From Gemmatimonadota bacterium (GTDB taxonomy: Bacteria; Gemmatimonadota; Gemmatimonadetes; Longimicrobiales; Longimicrobiaceae): a DNA stretch of 64,000 nucleotides. Positions 1-9,218 of the stretch are shown here, piece by piece; within the stretch, counting starts at the first letter, position 1, and each line of letters opens with the position of its first letter. The position numbers and the translations under genes were made by a program. The notes below the pieces were generated by a model that worked only from the letters and a program-made list of their open reading frames with translations, did not search any database and was not told the origin of the DNA. The stretch lies in the NCBI GenBank assembly GCA_031260285.1, contig JAIRKD010000068.1, positions 41,774 to 105,773 of the forward strand, in the 5' to 3' direction.

Positions 1-305
1 CTCCGGAACCAGCCGAAAAGCACACCAAGGCATACCACCGTCAGCGCCAGAAAGATGTACCGCGAGGCAGCCCCGAGGTGGAGACCGAACGCGGCGCCGG
101 TGTTGTAGATGTACGTCAGCCGGAAGAAGTCACCGAGCACAGGAACCGGCTCGTACAACGGCAGGAACCGCTGCGCCGCGTACTTCGCGAGCTGGTCGAG
201 CACCACAATCCCCGCGGCCAGCCCGCCGTAGGTCGCCACCTTCCGGCTGTCCGTCATAAGAAGACCGGCATCACCGGGAACCGTTACTCCAGCTTCTTCC
301 GTCAT
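1..305 (-). CDS. lspA: Lipoprotein signal peptidase (signal peptidase II), 3' end outside window
   Basis: Inner-membrane aspartyl protease that cleaves prolipoproteins ahead of the lipidated cysteine. Only the first 101 residues lie in the window, and the ORF track missed it. Translating the complement from base 305 gives MTEEAG, a membrane segment followed by LDQLAKY (the family DxxxK box), the YNTGAAFG box, and a second hydrophobic stretch (IFLALTVVCLGVLFG). The catalytic aspartates would lie beyond base 1. Its ATG overlaps the ileS TGA (ATGA), the common ileS-lspA arrangement, so the two are probably co-transcribed. A second in-frame ATG at codon 17 is an alternative start. Likely clients in this window are the lipobox proteins encoded at 12.8, 20.2, 28.7 and 31.8 kb. 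Confidence 0.9.
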   Translation of the reverse strand, partial: MTEEAGVTVPGDAGLLMTDSRKVATYGGLAAGIVVLDQLAKYAAQRFLPLYEPVPVLGDFFRLTYIYNTGAAFGLHLGAASRYIFLALTVVCLGVLFGWFR

Positions 306-3300
306 TCCGTCCCCAGAGGTTCAATCTTCAGAACACCGATCACCACTTCCCCACCTTCAAGATCAACGGAGCGAACGGCTGAACGGACTGAGTCATCCAA
401 CGTTTCCGTAACGGTCATCTCCAGAGCGAGCGTTTCGCCCATGATGAACTCCCGATGACTTTCGAACGCCTCATGCATCTCCGCGGGCGCGGCAACCGCG
501 AGGCGGATCCGGTCGGACACCGCAAATCCGGTCTCCTTCCGGAGTCTCTGGATCCGGCTGACCAGCTCCCGGGCCAGACCTTCAGCCTTCAGCTCCGGCG
601 TCACCACGGGATCCAGAGCGACGGTATAGCCGCCCTGTGCCTCAACCAGGTACTCTCCGGTCGCCGTCTGAAGGATCTCGATCTCGCCTTCGATGATCCC
701 GTACCGCTCTCCGTCCACCTCAACTTCAAGCGGCTGTCCGCTCCGGAAAGCGCTGAGGGCGGCGGAACCCAGGCTGCGCGCGGCTTCAGCGATCCGGGGG
801 GTAAGCTTCCCGTAGCGGGCGCCAAGCGCTCTGAAGTTCGGCCGGGCACTGAAGGTGACCAGTTCATCCGCGCCCTCTATAAGCTCCACGGAACGCACGT
901 TCAGCTCGTCACGCAGAATTTCCAGAAGCGCCGGCTCCAGCGTAATTCCCGCGGGGACAACCGCAAGCAGACGCCCCAGCGGCTGCCGGACGCGGATCCC
1001 CGCCTGATCCCGGGCCGCTCGACCCAGCGACGACAGACGACGGACCGCCTCCATCCCCGCTTCCAGCTCCGGATCACGGATCACAGCGGGGTCCGCAAAG
1101 CCCGCCAGGTGAACACTTTCACCCGTAAGCGCCCGGTGCAGCCAGTCCGAGAGGAAAGGCGCAACCGGTGCCATCAGCCGCGTCACATCCACCAGCGCCT
1201 TGTGCAGCGTGGCAAACGCGGAGCGTGTATCCACCTGATCCGCACCACCCCAGAACCGGTCCCGCGAGCGGCGGACATACCAGTTCGAGAGGTCGTCCAC
1301 GATAAAATCCGCAACCTCACGAACCCCATGGGTCAGATTATACTCGTCAAACTGCGTTGCAACCCGCTCCGCGACCTCGGCCAGCCGGGAAAGCAGCCAG
1401 CGATCGATCAAAGGGCGATCCGCCACTTCCGGAACATCACCCGCACCCGGCTTCCACCCCTCCAGATTGGCGTAGAGAGAGAGGAAGTGGTACGTGCTCT
1501 TAAGCGTCTCGAAGACCTTCTTGTGAACCTCCCGCACACCCGACGGATCAAACCGTTTCGGAAGCCAGGGATGTGAGCTGGACAGGAGGTACCACCGGAT
1601 TGCATCCGCCCCGAACTCCTCGATCGCGTCCCAGGGGTTCACCACATTCCCGCGGGACTTTGACATCTTCTGGCCCTCAGCGTCGAGGATCAGATCGTTC
1701 ACAACCACATTCCGGTACGCCGGTCCACGCCCGAGCAGTGTGGAGATCGCCATCAGCGAGTAGAACCAGCCACGCGTCTGGTCCACACCTTCACAGATGA
1801 AGTCAGCCGGGAAGTACTTCTCGCCTTCCTCCACATTTTCGAACGGATAGTGCCACTGCGCAAAAGGCATGGCCCCCGAGTCGTACCAGACGTCGATCAC
1901 CTCAGGCGTACGGTGCATCCGCCCGTCGCAGCCCGGTTGATCGCACTTCCAGCTCAGCTCATCGATAAACGGCCGGTGCGGATCAAACGGCTCCGGAAGG
2001 CTGCCGGCCTTCTCCCTCAGCTCCGCAAACGAGCCGATGAAGTTGAGGTGCTCCGGATCGGTCGAGCAGACCCATGCGGGCAGGGGGGTTCCCCAGTAGC
2101 GGTTCCGGGAGATCGCCCAGTCGACGTTGTTCTCCAGCCACTCACCAAAGCGCCCGCTCCCCACCTCCGGCGGGTACCAGGTGACCCGGGCGTTGTTCGC
2201 CAGAAGATCATCCCGCACCGAGGTTGTCCGGATGAACCAGGAGTCCCGCGCCATATACAGAAGCGGACTCTGGCAGCGCCAGCAGTGTGGATAGGAGTGC
2301 TCGTCACGGCTGTAGCGGAAGACCAGCCCCCGCTCCTTCATCCGCTTCACCAGCTCGACATCCGCGTCCTTCACAAACCGGCCTCCGACGCCTTCGGGGA
2401 AGTCGGACGGGAAGTTTCCCCGGTCATCCACCGGGCGAAGGACGGGCAGGTCGAACTCGACGCCGAGGGTGTAGTCGTCCGCGCCATAAGCGGGAGCGGT
2501 ATGGACAACCCCGGTTCCGTCTTCCGCGGAGACATAGTTCGCGGGAAGGACGCGCCAGGCGTTATCCGCGCGGAGTCCGCCATCCACCCAGTCAAACGGC
2601 CGTTCATACCGGAGCCCCACCAGCTCAGCCCCGCGATGAACCGCAACGATCTCCGCCTCCGCCCCGAACAGCGCGGGTACCCGGGCTTTCGCCAGGATCA
2701 GCCGGCGCCCCTCATGCGCGACCTCGGCGTACTCCAGATCCGGGTCAATCGCCAGCGCAACGTTGGAAAGCAGCGTCCAGGGAGTGGTTGTCCATACCAG
2801 GAAATGCCGGTTGGCGTCACCCTCTTCGATCACCCGGGCAGTGAAGTACAGCGACGGATCAAGAACATCCTTGTAGCCGAGCGCCACCTCATGGCTGGAG
2901 AGCCCCGTTCCACACCGCGGGCAGTAGGGAAGGATCTTGTGGCCCCGGTAGAACAACCCCTTGTCCGCGATCTCCTTCAGACTCCACCAGATGGACTCGA
3001 TATACTCCGGCCGGTAGGTGACGTACGGCTTCGAATAATCAAGCCAGTAGCCGATCCGGGCGGAAAAGCGTTCCCATTCCTCAGTGTAGGTGAGAACACT
3101 TTCCCGGCAGACCTCGTTGAACCGGGCGATCCCGATCTTCTCGATCTCCGGTTTCCCTGAGATCTTCAGCCGGCGCTCCGCCTCGATCTCCACCGGCAGC
3201 CCATGCGTATCCCATCCCGCAATGCGAGGAACGTAACGCCCCTGCATCGTGCGATACCGTGCAACCGCGTCCTTGATCGTCCGCGAAATCACATGGTGGA

Positions 3301-3484
3301 TGCCCGGCCGGCCATTCGCCGTGGGAGGGCCCTCGTAGAAGACAAACGGCTCCCCGTCCTTCGTCTGCTCAAGGCTCCGCCGGAAGGTGTCCTCGGCGCT
3401 CCAGGCGGCGAGAGTCTCTTCCTCCAGCGCTCCGGTGGTCCGGGGGAGGTCGGGAAAAGCTGCCCTGTCAGTCAACGCTTCCAT
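302..3484 (-). CDS. ileS: Isoleucyl-tRNA synthetase, IleRS2 type with swapped HIGH motif
   Basis: Cytoplasmic enzyme that charges tRNA-Ile. At 1060 aa it has the size of the eukaryote-like IleRS2 class (IleRS1 is about 930 aa), and the opening FVFYEGPPTANG resembles Thermus-type enzymes. The class I signature, normally HxGH, reads G61-I-H-H64 here, so its first and third positions are exchanged. KMSKS is intact at about 606-610. The CP1 editing domain is present (TTTPWTLLSN near 232), and cysteine pairs CPRC (188-191), CWRC (401-404) and CDQPGC (514-519) look zinc-binding. A C-terminal anticodon-binding region follows. It overlaps lspA by 4 bp and starts 54 bp after the nucleoside phosphorylase-like gene. 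IleRS2 enzymes are naturally poorly inhibited by mupirocin; that this one is resistant is inference. Confidence 0.97.
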   Translation of the reverse strand: MEALTDRAAFPDLPRTTGALEEETLAAWSAEDTFRRSLEQTKDGEPFVFYEGPPTANGRPGIHHVISRTIKDAVARYRTMQGRYVPRIAGWDTHGLPVEIEAERRLKISGKPEIEKIGIARFNEVCRESVLTYTEEWERFSARIGYWLDYSKPYVTYRPEYIESIWWSLKEIADKGLFYRGHKILPYCPRCGTGLSSHEVALGYKDVLDPSLYFTARVIEEGDANRHFLVWTTTPWTLLSNVALAIDPDLEYAEVAHEGRRLILAKARVPALFGAEAEIVAVHRGAELVGLRYERPFDWVDGGLRADNAWRVLPANYVSAEDGTGVVHTAPAYGADDYTLGVEFDLPVLRPVDDRGNFPSDFPEGVGGRFVKDADVELVKRMKERGLVFRYSRDEHSYPHCWRCQSPLLYMARDSWFIRTTSVRDDLLANNARVTWYPPEVGSGRFGEWLENNVDWAISRNRYWGTPLPAWVCSTDPEHLNFIGSFAELREKAGSLPEPFDPHRPFIDELSWKCDQPGCDGRMHRTPEVIDVWYDSGAMPFAQWHYPFENVEEGEKYFPADFICEGVDQTRGWFYSLMAISTLLGRGPAYRNVVVNDLILDAEGQKMSKSRGNVVNPWDAIEEFGADAIRWYLLSSSHPWLPKRFDPSGVREVHKKVFETLKSTYHFLSLYANLEGWKPGAGDVPEVADRPLIDRWLLSRLAEVAERVATQFDEYNLTHGVREVADFIVDDLSNWYVRRSRDRFWGGADQVDTRSAFATLHKALVDVTRLMAPVAPFLSDWLHRALTGESVHLAGFADPAVIRDPELEAGMEAVRRLSSLGRAARDQAGIRVRQPLGRLLAVVPAGITLEPALLEILRDELNVRSVELIEGADELVTFSARPNFRALGARYGKLTPRIAEAARSLGSAALSAFRSGQPLEVEVDGERYGIIEGEIEILQTATGEYLVEAQGGYTVALDPVVTPELKAEGLARELVSRIQRLRKETGFAVSDRIRLAVAAPAEMHEAFESHREFIMGETLALEMTVTETLDDSVRSAVRSVDLEGGEVVIGVLKIEPLGTE

Positions 3485-3538
3485 TCGATATTCCAGGTGA
3501 AACGCCCCGCCAGCCCGGCGCGACAGGGACGTTCACAA

Positions 3539-4384
3539 TCAAAGTTGATGAACAACCGCTTCCAGAACTTCACCAAGCCGCTCGAACCCCGCCCGGCTGG
3601 CGTACTCAGCTTCGGAGGGAGATACGGACGGGCTCCCCACGATTACGGGTGCAGCGGTCACAACACCCAGACCGAGGACCCGCATTCCACAATGTCCGGC
3701 GACAATGGTATACGGAGCGAACCCCTCTGCCAGGAAATCCGCGCCCGCCATGCGCCACATCTGTCGCTCAGCCGGTGTCTCCGGGATTCCCCCGGCGGTG
3801 ACCGCCCGAACGCCCTCCCGGAGGGTGAACTCCGCGGTGCCGGCAACATCCATCGCGAGACGACGCAACCCCTCATCGTAGGCTATGGTCATATCCGGGA
3901 AACGGGGACCGAACCGTTCATCGTTCGGACCGATCAGCGGATTGGTCCCGAACAGGTTGATATGATCCCGAACCAGAACCACCTCACCCGCCAACCACTT
4001 CGGCTCCAGTCCACGGACCGCTGCCGCGATGATCATTGTTTCCGCACCCAGAACCCGCGCGAGCCGGACCAGGAACGTACCAAGCGATGATAAGCTGCCG
4101 GAGAACCCGGGGGCGCTGTTCACAATCATCACTCCCCGCCCGGCAATCTCACCCGATCGCAGACGGACAGGCAGCTCCCCATCAGACGGGATATCTCTCC
4201 CCCACCCTTCCGGCCCGCCAGGGAGAAGTTCATCGATCAGAACGACCTCACCCTGCCTGAACCCGCCCGGAAACACCGTTGTTGTGGGTCCACCGCTCTC
4301 CACGACAATCAGGAGCTCCACCGGATGAGGCCAACGGCTCCGAAGCAGTGCCGCGGCCGCCTCGATCTGCTCGTACGCCGTCAT
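3539..4384 (-). CDS. Purine nucleoside phosphorylase-like protein with degenerate active site
   Basis: 281 aa, homologous to trimeric PNP, which cleaves purine nucleosides with phosphate. The match is clear in the centre: DHINLFGTNPLIGPNDERFG and RFPDM. However, the residues I know from human PNP are mostly absent. GSGLG is replaced by ESGGP, the GRFHxYEGY phosphate/ribose loop by NSAPGFSGS (Arg84 and His86 lost), GMSTVPE by AEGFAPY (Ser220 lost), and the purine-binding Asn of ITNKV by Ala in VTAAPV. A Glu survives in IPETPAE. The protein may be a pseudoenzyme or may have a changed substrate. The ATG at 4384 was chosen because its start (MTAYEQIEAAAALL) fits the family. The TTG at 4417 in the ORF track would overlap yggS by 20 bp. 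It follows yggS by 13 bp. Confidence 0.8.
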   Translation of the reverse strand: MTAYEQIEAAAALLRSRWPHPVELLIVVESGGPTTTVFPGGFRQGEVVLIDELLPGGPEGWGRDIPSDGELPVRLRSGEIAGRGVMIVNSAPGFSGSLSSLGTFLVRLARVLGAETMIIAAAVRGLEPKWLAGEVVLVRDHINLFGTNPLIGPNDERFGPRFPDMTIAYDEGLRRLAMDVAGTAEFTLREGVRAVTAGGIPETPAERQMWRMAGADFLAEGFAPYTIVAGHCGMRVLGLGVVTAAPVIVGSPSVSPSEAEYASRAGFERLGEVLEAVVHQL

Positions 4385-4397
4385 GTCCGGAAAGAGC

Positions 4398-5096
4398 TCA
4401 CGGGTCGCGCTCACCAAGCAGCGCTGTGCCGATGCGGACGAGTGTACTCCCCTCCTCCACCGCCAGTTCGAAGTCTCCGCTCATGCCCATCGACAGATGC
4501 CGCGACTGGAACCCCGGAAGCGAACCCGCCTCCTCCGCAAGCCGGCGTACAGCGCGGAATACCTCACGCACAACACCCTCGTCCGCGGTAAAAGGCGCCA
4601 TCGTCATCAACCCCACTACACGCAGACCCGGCAGAAGGCAGATCCCGCCAAGAGAATCGAGAGTACCCGGACCTTCGAGACCTCCTTTGGTTTCCTCGCC
4701 GGAAACATTCACCTGGACAAGGACCTCAACCTGCCGGCCTGAATCAACAGCCTCTTCGCTGAGCTTCTGAGCGAGCCGGATCGAGTCCACCGAATGGATG
4801 AGATCCGCCAGCTCAATCGCCTGCCGGGCCTTGTTCCGCTGGAGATGGCCGATCAGATGCCAGCGCGCGCCTTCCACCCCCGCCGCGTCGACCTTGCTCT
4901 CCAGCTCCTGAACGCGGTTCTCGCCGATGTTGACGAGCCCGGCCGCAAGCGCCGCACGCACCGCTTCCACCGGATGCGTTTTGGTGACCGCAACGATCTC
5001 AACGCCACGGGGGTCTCTGCCAACCCGGTGGCAGGCCGCCTCGATCCGGTCCCGGATCCCCGCAAGCCGGGCCGGAAGCCCTGAATAATCCATCAT
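4398..5096 (-). CDS. yggS: YggS/PLPBP family pyridoxal-phosphate homeostasis protein
   Basis: About 232 aa, single alanine-racemase-like TIM barrel that binds pyridoxal 5'-phosphate and buffers its level; no enzymatic activity is established for the family. The PLP lysine lies in EIVAVTKTHP. Other family signatures are GENRVQE, WHLIGHLQRNK, the LVQVNVSGEETKGG segment and the terminal LSMGMSGDFELAVEEGSTLVRIGTALLG. The track's GTG start at 5120 adds eight residues (VPGGKLR); the tandem ATG-ATG at 5096/5093 fits family length better. In diderms this gene often sits in cell-division or proline biosynthesis operons; here its neighbours are the PNP-like gene downstream and, across a 235-bp gap, cdaA upstream. 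Confidence 0.95.
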   Translation of the reverse strand: MMDYSGLPARLAGIRDRIEAACHRVGRDPRGVEIVAVTKTHPVEAVRAALAAGLVNIGENRVQELESKVDAAGVEGARWHLIGHLQRNKARQAIELADLIHSVDSIRLAQKLSEEAVDSGRQVEVLVQVNVSGEETKGGLEGPGTLDSLGGICLLPGLRVVGLMTMAPFTADEGVVREVFRAVRRLAEEAGSLPGFQSRHLSMGMSGDFELAVEEGSTLVRIGTALLGERDP

Positions 5097-5331
5097 CCGC
5101 AGCTTCCCGCCCGGAACCACCCGCCGCCGGAGGGTTCCGGCAGTCCTGGATCCGGGCTGTAACCCGATAAATCTAAGCCCGGTTTCCGCAGGAATGCAAA
5201 ACGCCGGGAGAATTGGATCCCGGCGTCATCAGCACACTCCCACAAAGTTCCCGGAGGCTCCCGATCATCCTCCGAACCGCTTTCCCGACCCACCTTCCCG
5301 GACTGCTCTCTCGGGTGCGCTCTGCCAGCAG

Positions 5332-6138
5332 TTACCGCGCAACCGGCTTCTGATCCTTTCCGGTCATGGCGATGGCAGCCGCAAGCGATTCACGGTTCAA
5401 TCCGCGCCGGAGCCGGCCCCGCGAGGCGAGCGAGATCTGACTGGTTTCCTCGGAGACCACTACCACGAGAGCATCTGTCTCTTCAGAGAGGCCGATCGCG
5501 GCCCGATGGCGCGTCCCCAGCCCCTTGTCCTCAACCGGAAACCGGGTGAGCGGCAGGATCGCGCTGGCCGCAACAATTGTCTCCCCCCGCACAATCACCG
5601 CGCCATCATGCAGCGGCGAGTAGGGAGTGAAGATCGTGGCCAGAAGCGGAGCGGAAACACGGGCCTGGATCACGGTACCCGTCTCGGCGAACTCACCAAG
5701 CCCGACCTCCCGCTCAATCGCGATGAGCGCCCCCGTCCGGGTCCGGGCCAGATCCACCGCCGCCTGGGCGATCTCCTCCGCGACCCGCGACTCCTCAAAG
5801 CGGTTGAAGAACCGGCGCCAGATCCGGTTCTGGCCGAGCTGGGCAAGTGCGTTTCTCATCTCCGGCTGGAACACCACCAGCGCCGCGATCGCGCCGAACT
5901 GGAAGACGTACTCCAGAAGCCCGCGCAGCAGGTCAAAACCGAGGATCCGGGAGATGACGTAAACACCGAAGAGCAGCAGCAGCCCGAGCAGCATCTGCAT
6001 CGCGCGGGTGCCGGCGAGCAGGATGAGAATCCAGTAGAAGACAGCCGCGACAACCAGGATCTCCAGGAGATCCTTCCAGTCGGGGGCGAGGAATCCTAAC
6101 TGTTCGAGCACGTTATCCGGCAGAGATTCCGGCGCCAC
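5332..6138 (-). CDS. cdaA: Diadenylate cyclase CdaA (c-di-AMP synthase)
   Basis: 268 aa membrane enzyme that condenses two ATP into cyclic di-AMP, a messenger for potassium and osmotic or cell-wall homeostasis. Three hydrophobic segments fill roughly residues 25-90 (ILVVAAVFYWILILLAG, MLLGLLLLFGVYVISRIL, FGAIAALVVF). The DisA_N catalytic domain follows, with DGA at 178-180 (SPLHDGAVIV) and RHR at 210-212 (GTRHRAA). Family length is about 270 aa. It overlaps folP by 26 bp, so the two are probably translationally coupled; folP-cdaA adjacency recurs in diderm lineages. No CdaR-like regulator follows; the next gene down is yggS after about 235 bp. Confidence 0.95.
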   Translation of the reverse strand: MAPESLPDNVLEQLGFLAPDWKDLLEILVVAAVFYWILILLAGTRAMQMLLGLLLLFGVYVISRILGFDLLRGLLEYVFQFGAIAALVVFQPEMRNALAQLGQNRIWRRFFNRFEESRVAEEIAQAAVDLARTRTGALIAIEREVGLGEFAETGTVIQARVSAPLLATIFTPYSPLHDGAVIVRGETIVAASAILPLTRFPVEDKGLGTRHRAAIGLSEETDALVVVVSEETSQISLASRGRLRRGLNRESLAAAIAMTGKDQKPVAR

Positions 6139-6979
6139 GGATCGCTGCGGCGACCTGTAACGCCTCGCGAACCATCTTCACGTCATGGACACGGAAGATC
6201 CCGGCGCCATTAAGAAAACCAACCACACACGCAGCAACTGTCGCCACACCCCGTTCCTCCGGCGGCGCACCCCCGATCAACGCTCCGAGAAACGCCTTGC
6301 GGGACGCTCCCAGAACCATCGGCTGACCCAGAACAGAAAGTTCCTTCAGGCGGGCGATCAGTTCAAGATTGTGATCAAATGTTTTTGCGAACCCGATCCC
6401 CGGGTCCACCGCAATCCGTTCCCGGTTGATTCCGGCATCCAGCGCCAGCGCCAGCCGCTCCCGGAGTTCGGCCGTAACCTCACCGGCCACATCAATATAA
6501 CGGGGATCATTCTGCATCAGTTCCGGAGTCCCGCGCATGTGCATCAGGACCACTCCGGCGCCAGCCCGCGAGATGACTCCGGCCATCTCCGGATCACCCA
6601 GGGCAGAGACATCGTTGACGATATCCGCCCCGGCGTCCAGCGCCGCCCGGGCCACTTCCGCCCGACGGGTATCCACCGAAACCGGAAGATCCCATCGGGA
6701 GCGGATCGCCCGGATCACCGGCACTACCCGGGAAATCTCAACCGCCGGATCGGGAGATCTGGATCCCGGCCGGGTGGACTCACCACCGATGTCGACCAGA
6801 TCAACACCCTCGTTCACCATGGCTGCAACCCGGTCAACCGCGGCTTCCGGGTCCAGATGGAGCCCCCCGTCGCTGAACGAATCAGGAGTGATGTTCAGCA
6901 CTCCCATCACAACCGGAGCGGAAAGATCAAACGCCCCGCTCCGATGCACCCAGCGAACGTGCTGAACGACAGGATGCAT
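6113..6979 (-). CDS. folP: Dihydropteroate synthase
   Basis: 288 aa TIM-barrel enzyme that condenses 6-hydroxymethyl-7,8-dihydropterin diphosphate with p-aminobenzoate in folate synthesis; it is the sulfonamide target. Seen in the sequence: VMGVLNITPDSFSDGG at the N terminus, VDIGGESTRPGS, DIVNDVSAL, the central VLMHMRGTP, ERIAVDPGIGFAKT and LGASRKAFLG. Length is typical. It starts 34 bp after the ftsH stop and overlaps cdaA at its 3' end, extending a tilS-hpt-ftsH-folP-cdaA cluster. Other folate genes are not in the window. Confidence 0.97.
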   Translation of the reverse strand: MHPVVQHVRWVHRSGAFDLSAPVVMGVLNITPDSFSDGGLHLDPEAAVDRVAAMVNEGVDLVDIGGESTRPGSRSPDPAVEISRVVPVIRAIRSRWDLPVSVDTRRAEVARAALDAGADIVNDVSALGDPEMAGVISRAGAGVVLMHMRGTPELMQNDPRYIDVAGEVTAELRERLALALDAGINRERIAVDPGIGFAKTFDHNLELIARLKELSVLGQPMVLGASRKAFLGALIGGAPPEERGVATVAACVVGFLNGAGIFRVHDVKMVREALQVAAAIRGAGISAG

Positions 6980-7013
6980 CAGCGGAACCGGCCCGGAAGC
7001 ACCGAAGGCTTCG

Positions 7014-8993
7014 TCAGGCCACCGAAGGCGAAAGGTCGCCTATTCCCGGCCCCGTCCGCGGCAGCTTCACCGGTGTCACAACCGAAACCTCATCCACCAC
7101 CTCCGCGGGAAGAGTCACCTCACGGACCGGCGGAAGCTGGCCACCCACCGCCAGAATCTCCACCTGCTCCCGATCCAGAGTCTCCCGTTCCAGGAGCGCG
7201 ACGGCAATGGCCTCAAGAAGCTCCCGGTTCGCCGCAAGAATCACCCGGGCCTGGTCATACGCTTCATCCAGAAGCCGCTTGACCTCCGCATCCACATGCT
7301 GCGCAGTCTGTTCGCTCACCTGCCGGCGCTGACCGATATCCCGACCCAGGAATACCTCCTGTTCCGAGTCACCGATCGCCATCGGGCCGATGAGGTCACT
7401 CATACCGAACTGGGTGACCATCCGCCGGGCCATCTGCGTAGCCCGCTCGATGTCGTTGCCCGCGCCTGTGGTAACCTTCTCCGCCCCGAAGATCATCTCC
7501 TCCGCCACACGCCCCCCGAAGAGCATCACCAAGCGCCCGATGAGGTAGTCGCGGCTGTAGGAGTGCCGATCCTCTTCCGGAAGCGAAGCCGTAATCCCCA
7601 GCGCCCGACCCCGCGGAATGATCGTGACCTTGTGAACCGGATCCAGCCCGGGAAGCTTCAGCGCCACAACCGCGTGACCGGCTTCATGATAGGCCGTCAG
7701 CCGACGCTCGCCATCGGAGAGCACCATGCTCTTCCGCTCCGCGCCGAGCATCACCTTATCCTTCGCCTCCTCAAGGTCGGCCATGTACACCTTGTCCTTG
7801 CCCTTCCGGGCCGCCAGCAGCGCGGCCTCGTTGACAAGGTTCGCCAGATCAGCCCCGCTCATTCCCGGTGTACCGCGGGCAAGCGTGATCACCTGAACGT
7901 CATCCGACGCGGGGACCTTCCGGAGGTGGACATTCAGAATCCCCTCCCGACCCTTCAGGTCCGGAGAATCCACAACAATCTGCCGGTCAAAGCGGCCCGG
8001 GCGCAGAAGCGCGGGGTCCAGCACATCCGGCCGGTTGGTCGCAGCGATCAGGATCACCCCGTCGTTCGCTTCGAAGCCGTCCATCTCGACAAGCAGCTGA
8101 TTCAGCGTCTGTTCACGCTCATCATGGCCCCCGCCGAGCCCCGCTCCACGGTGTCTGCCAACCGCGTCGATCTCATCGATGAAGATGATGCACGGCGCGT
8201 GAGCCTTCCCCTGCTCGAAGAGGTCCCGGACCCGCGAGGCACCCACGCCGACAAACATCTCCACGAAGTCCGAACCGGACATCGAGAAGAACGGCCGCCC
8301 GGCCTCGCCAGCCACCGCCCGCGCCAGGAGCGTCTTTCCGGTCCCCGGAGGCCCGACCAGCAGCGCGCCCTTCGGGATCCGGCCGCCCAGCCGCGAGAAC
8401 TTCTTCGGGTCCTTCAGGAACTCGACGATCTCCTGCAGTTCGTACTTCGCCTCATCCGCCCCGGCGACGTTATCAAACGTCACCTTGGGAGTGTCCGCCG
8501 AAAGCAGCTTCGCTTTTGACTTGCCGAACTGGAACGCCTTTGTTCCGCCCGACTGCATCTGACGGATGATGAAGATCCAGAAAGCGATGATCAGCACCCA
8601 GGGAAGGAAGTTGATGACCGTGCTCCACCAGTCACGGGCGGCGAGACGGGCTTCAACCTGGACCCCCGCCTCCTGCAACTGGGTCACCAGCCCTGGATCA
8701 TTCCATACAGGCAGGTTGGTCCGGAAGTGGGTGATCGGCCCCTGTTCACCCGCGACAGGAGTCCGGAACTCGCCTTCCAGCAGCTGCCCCTCGATAAATA
8801 CCGCCCTGGAGATGTTTCCCTTATCCAGCTCCTGAACAAGCTGATAGTAGGGAACATCCTGGCCGACCTCCCGCTGCCCCATCATCTGGATGAGGATGAG
8901 CGGGATCAGGAAAATGAGTGCCCAGAACGCGGTCACCTTGGAACGGTGTCCGAATCGGTTCTGGTTCGGTCCTTTAGAATCTCTTTCCGCCAT
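7014..8993 (-). CDS. ftsH: ATP-dependent zinc metalloprotease FtsH
   Basis: 659 aa inner-membrane AAA+ protease that degrades misfolded membrane proteins and short-lived regulators. Membrane segments lie at about 20-37 and 127-145, flanking a periplasmic domain. Walker A is GPPGTGKT (214-221), Walker B IIFIDEID (about 269-276), and the second region of homology is [20 protein letters not shown]. The zinc site HEAGH is at 436-440. The C-terminal tail is short and ends in LSPSVA. An SD-like GAGGAAG precedes the ATG. Upstream, beyond 225 bp, is hpt, as in the conserved tilS-hpt-ftsH order; folP follows by 34 bp. Confidence 0.98.
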   Translation of the reverse strand: MAERDSKGPNQNRFGHRSKVTAFWALIFLIPLILIQMMGQREVGQDVPYYQLVQELDKGNISRAVFIEGQLLEGEFRTPVAGEQGPITHFRTNLPVWNDPGLVTQLQEAGVQVEARLAARDWWSTVINFLPWVLIIAFWIFIIRQMQSGGTKAFQFGKSKAKLLSADTPKVTFDNVAGADEAKYELQEIVEFLKDPKKFSRLGGRIPKGALLVGPPGTGKTLLARAVAGEAGRPFFSMSGSDFVEMFVGVGASRVRDLFEQGKAHAPCIIFIDEIDAVGRHRGAGLGGGHDEREQTLNQLLVEMDGFEANDGVILIAATNRPDVLDPALLRPGRFDRQIVVDSPDLKGREGILNVHLRKVPASDDVQVITLARGTPGMSGADLANLVNEAALLAARKGKDKVYMADLEEAKDKVMLGAERKSMVLSDGERRLTAYHEAGHAVVALKLPGLDPVHKVTIIPRGRALGITASLPEEDRHSYSRDYLIGRLVMLFGGRVAEEMIFGAEKVTTGAGNDIERATQMARRMVTQFGMSDLIGPMAIGDSEQEVFLGRDIGQRRQVSEQTAQHVDAEVKRLLDEAYDQARVILAANRELLEAIAVALLERETLDREQVEILAVGGQLPPVREVTLPAEVVDEVSVVTPVKLPRTGPGIGDLSPSVA

Positions 8994-9183
8994 TATAGCC
9001 GCTTCCTCGCGATACTCCCGCCGTCATTCCTGTAAACTCACGCAGAGCCGGCTCCGGAAAAGCTGCCCGGAGCGACCCGCTCTCAGTAACCGGACTTCCG
9101 AAAAGACACCCGAACCATGAAACTCCAACCGGACCTCCGGTGAGGTTTCTCTCTCACCTGCCCGCCCGCAAGGGGTGATGGAA

Positions 9184-9210
9184 GCAGGGCCTTACATGCA
9201 ACGCCCCTGC
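9184..9210. repeat. Degenerate REP-like palindrome (copy 2 of the 51.1-kb element)
   Basis: GCAGGGCCTTACATGCAACGCCCCTGC is 27 nt and is a decayed copy of the perfect 28-nt palindrome at 51,137-51,164. The right arm is identical and the left arm has a 1-base deletion and substitutions. It lies in the 225-bp hpt-ftsH gap, beside a second hairpin on the minus strand (CCCGCCT-CCGGC-AGGCGGG, about 9222-9240). Confidence 0.7.
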
Positions 9211-9218
9211 CCCTTCCC

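Noticed and set aside
455-1576. Long plus-strand ORF (373 aa) opposite ileS
   Set aside because: Antisense shadow of a strongly conserved synthetase; Arg/Pro-rich translation with no family features. The same holds for the 1850-3160, 5194-6099, 6185-7282, 7296-8519, 10339-11307 and 21819-23078 ORFs.
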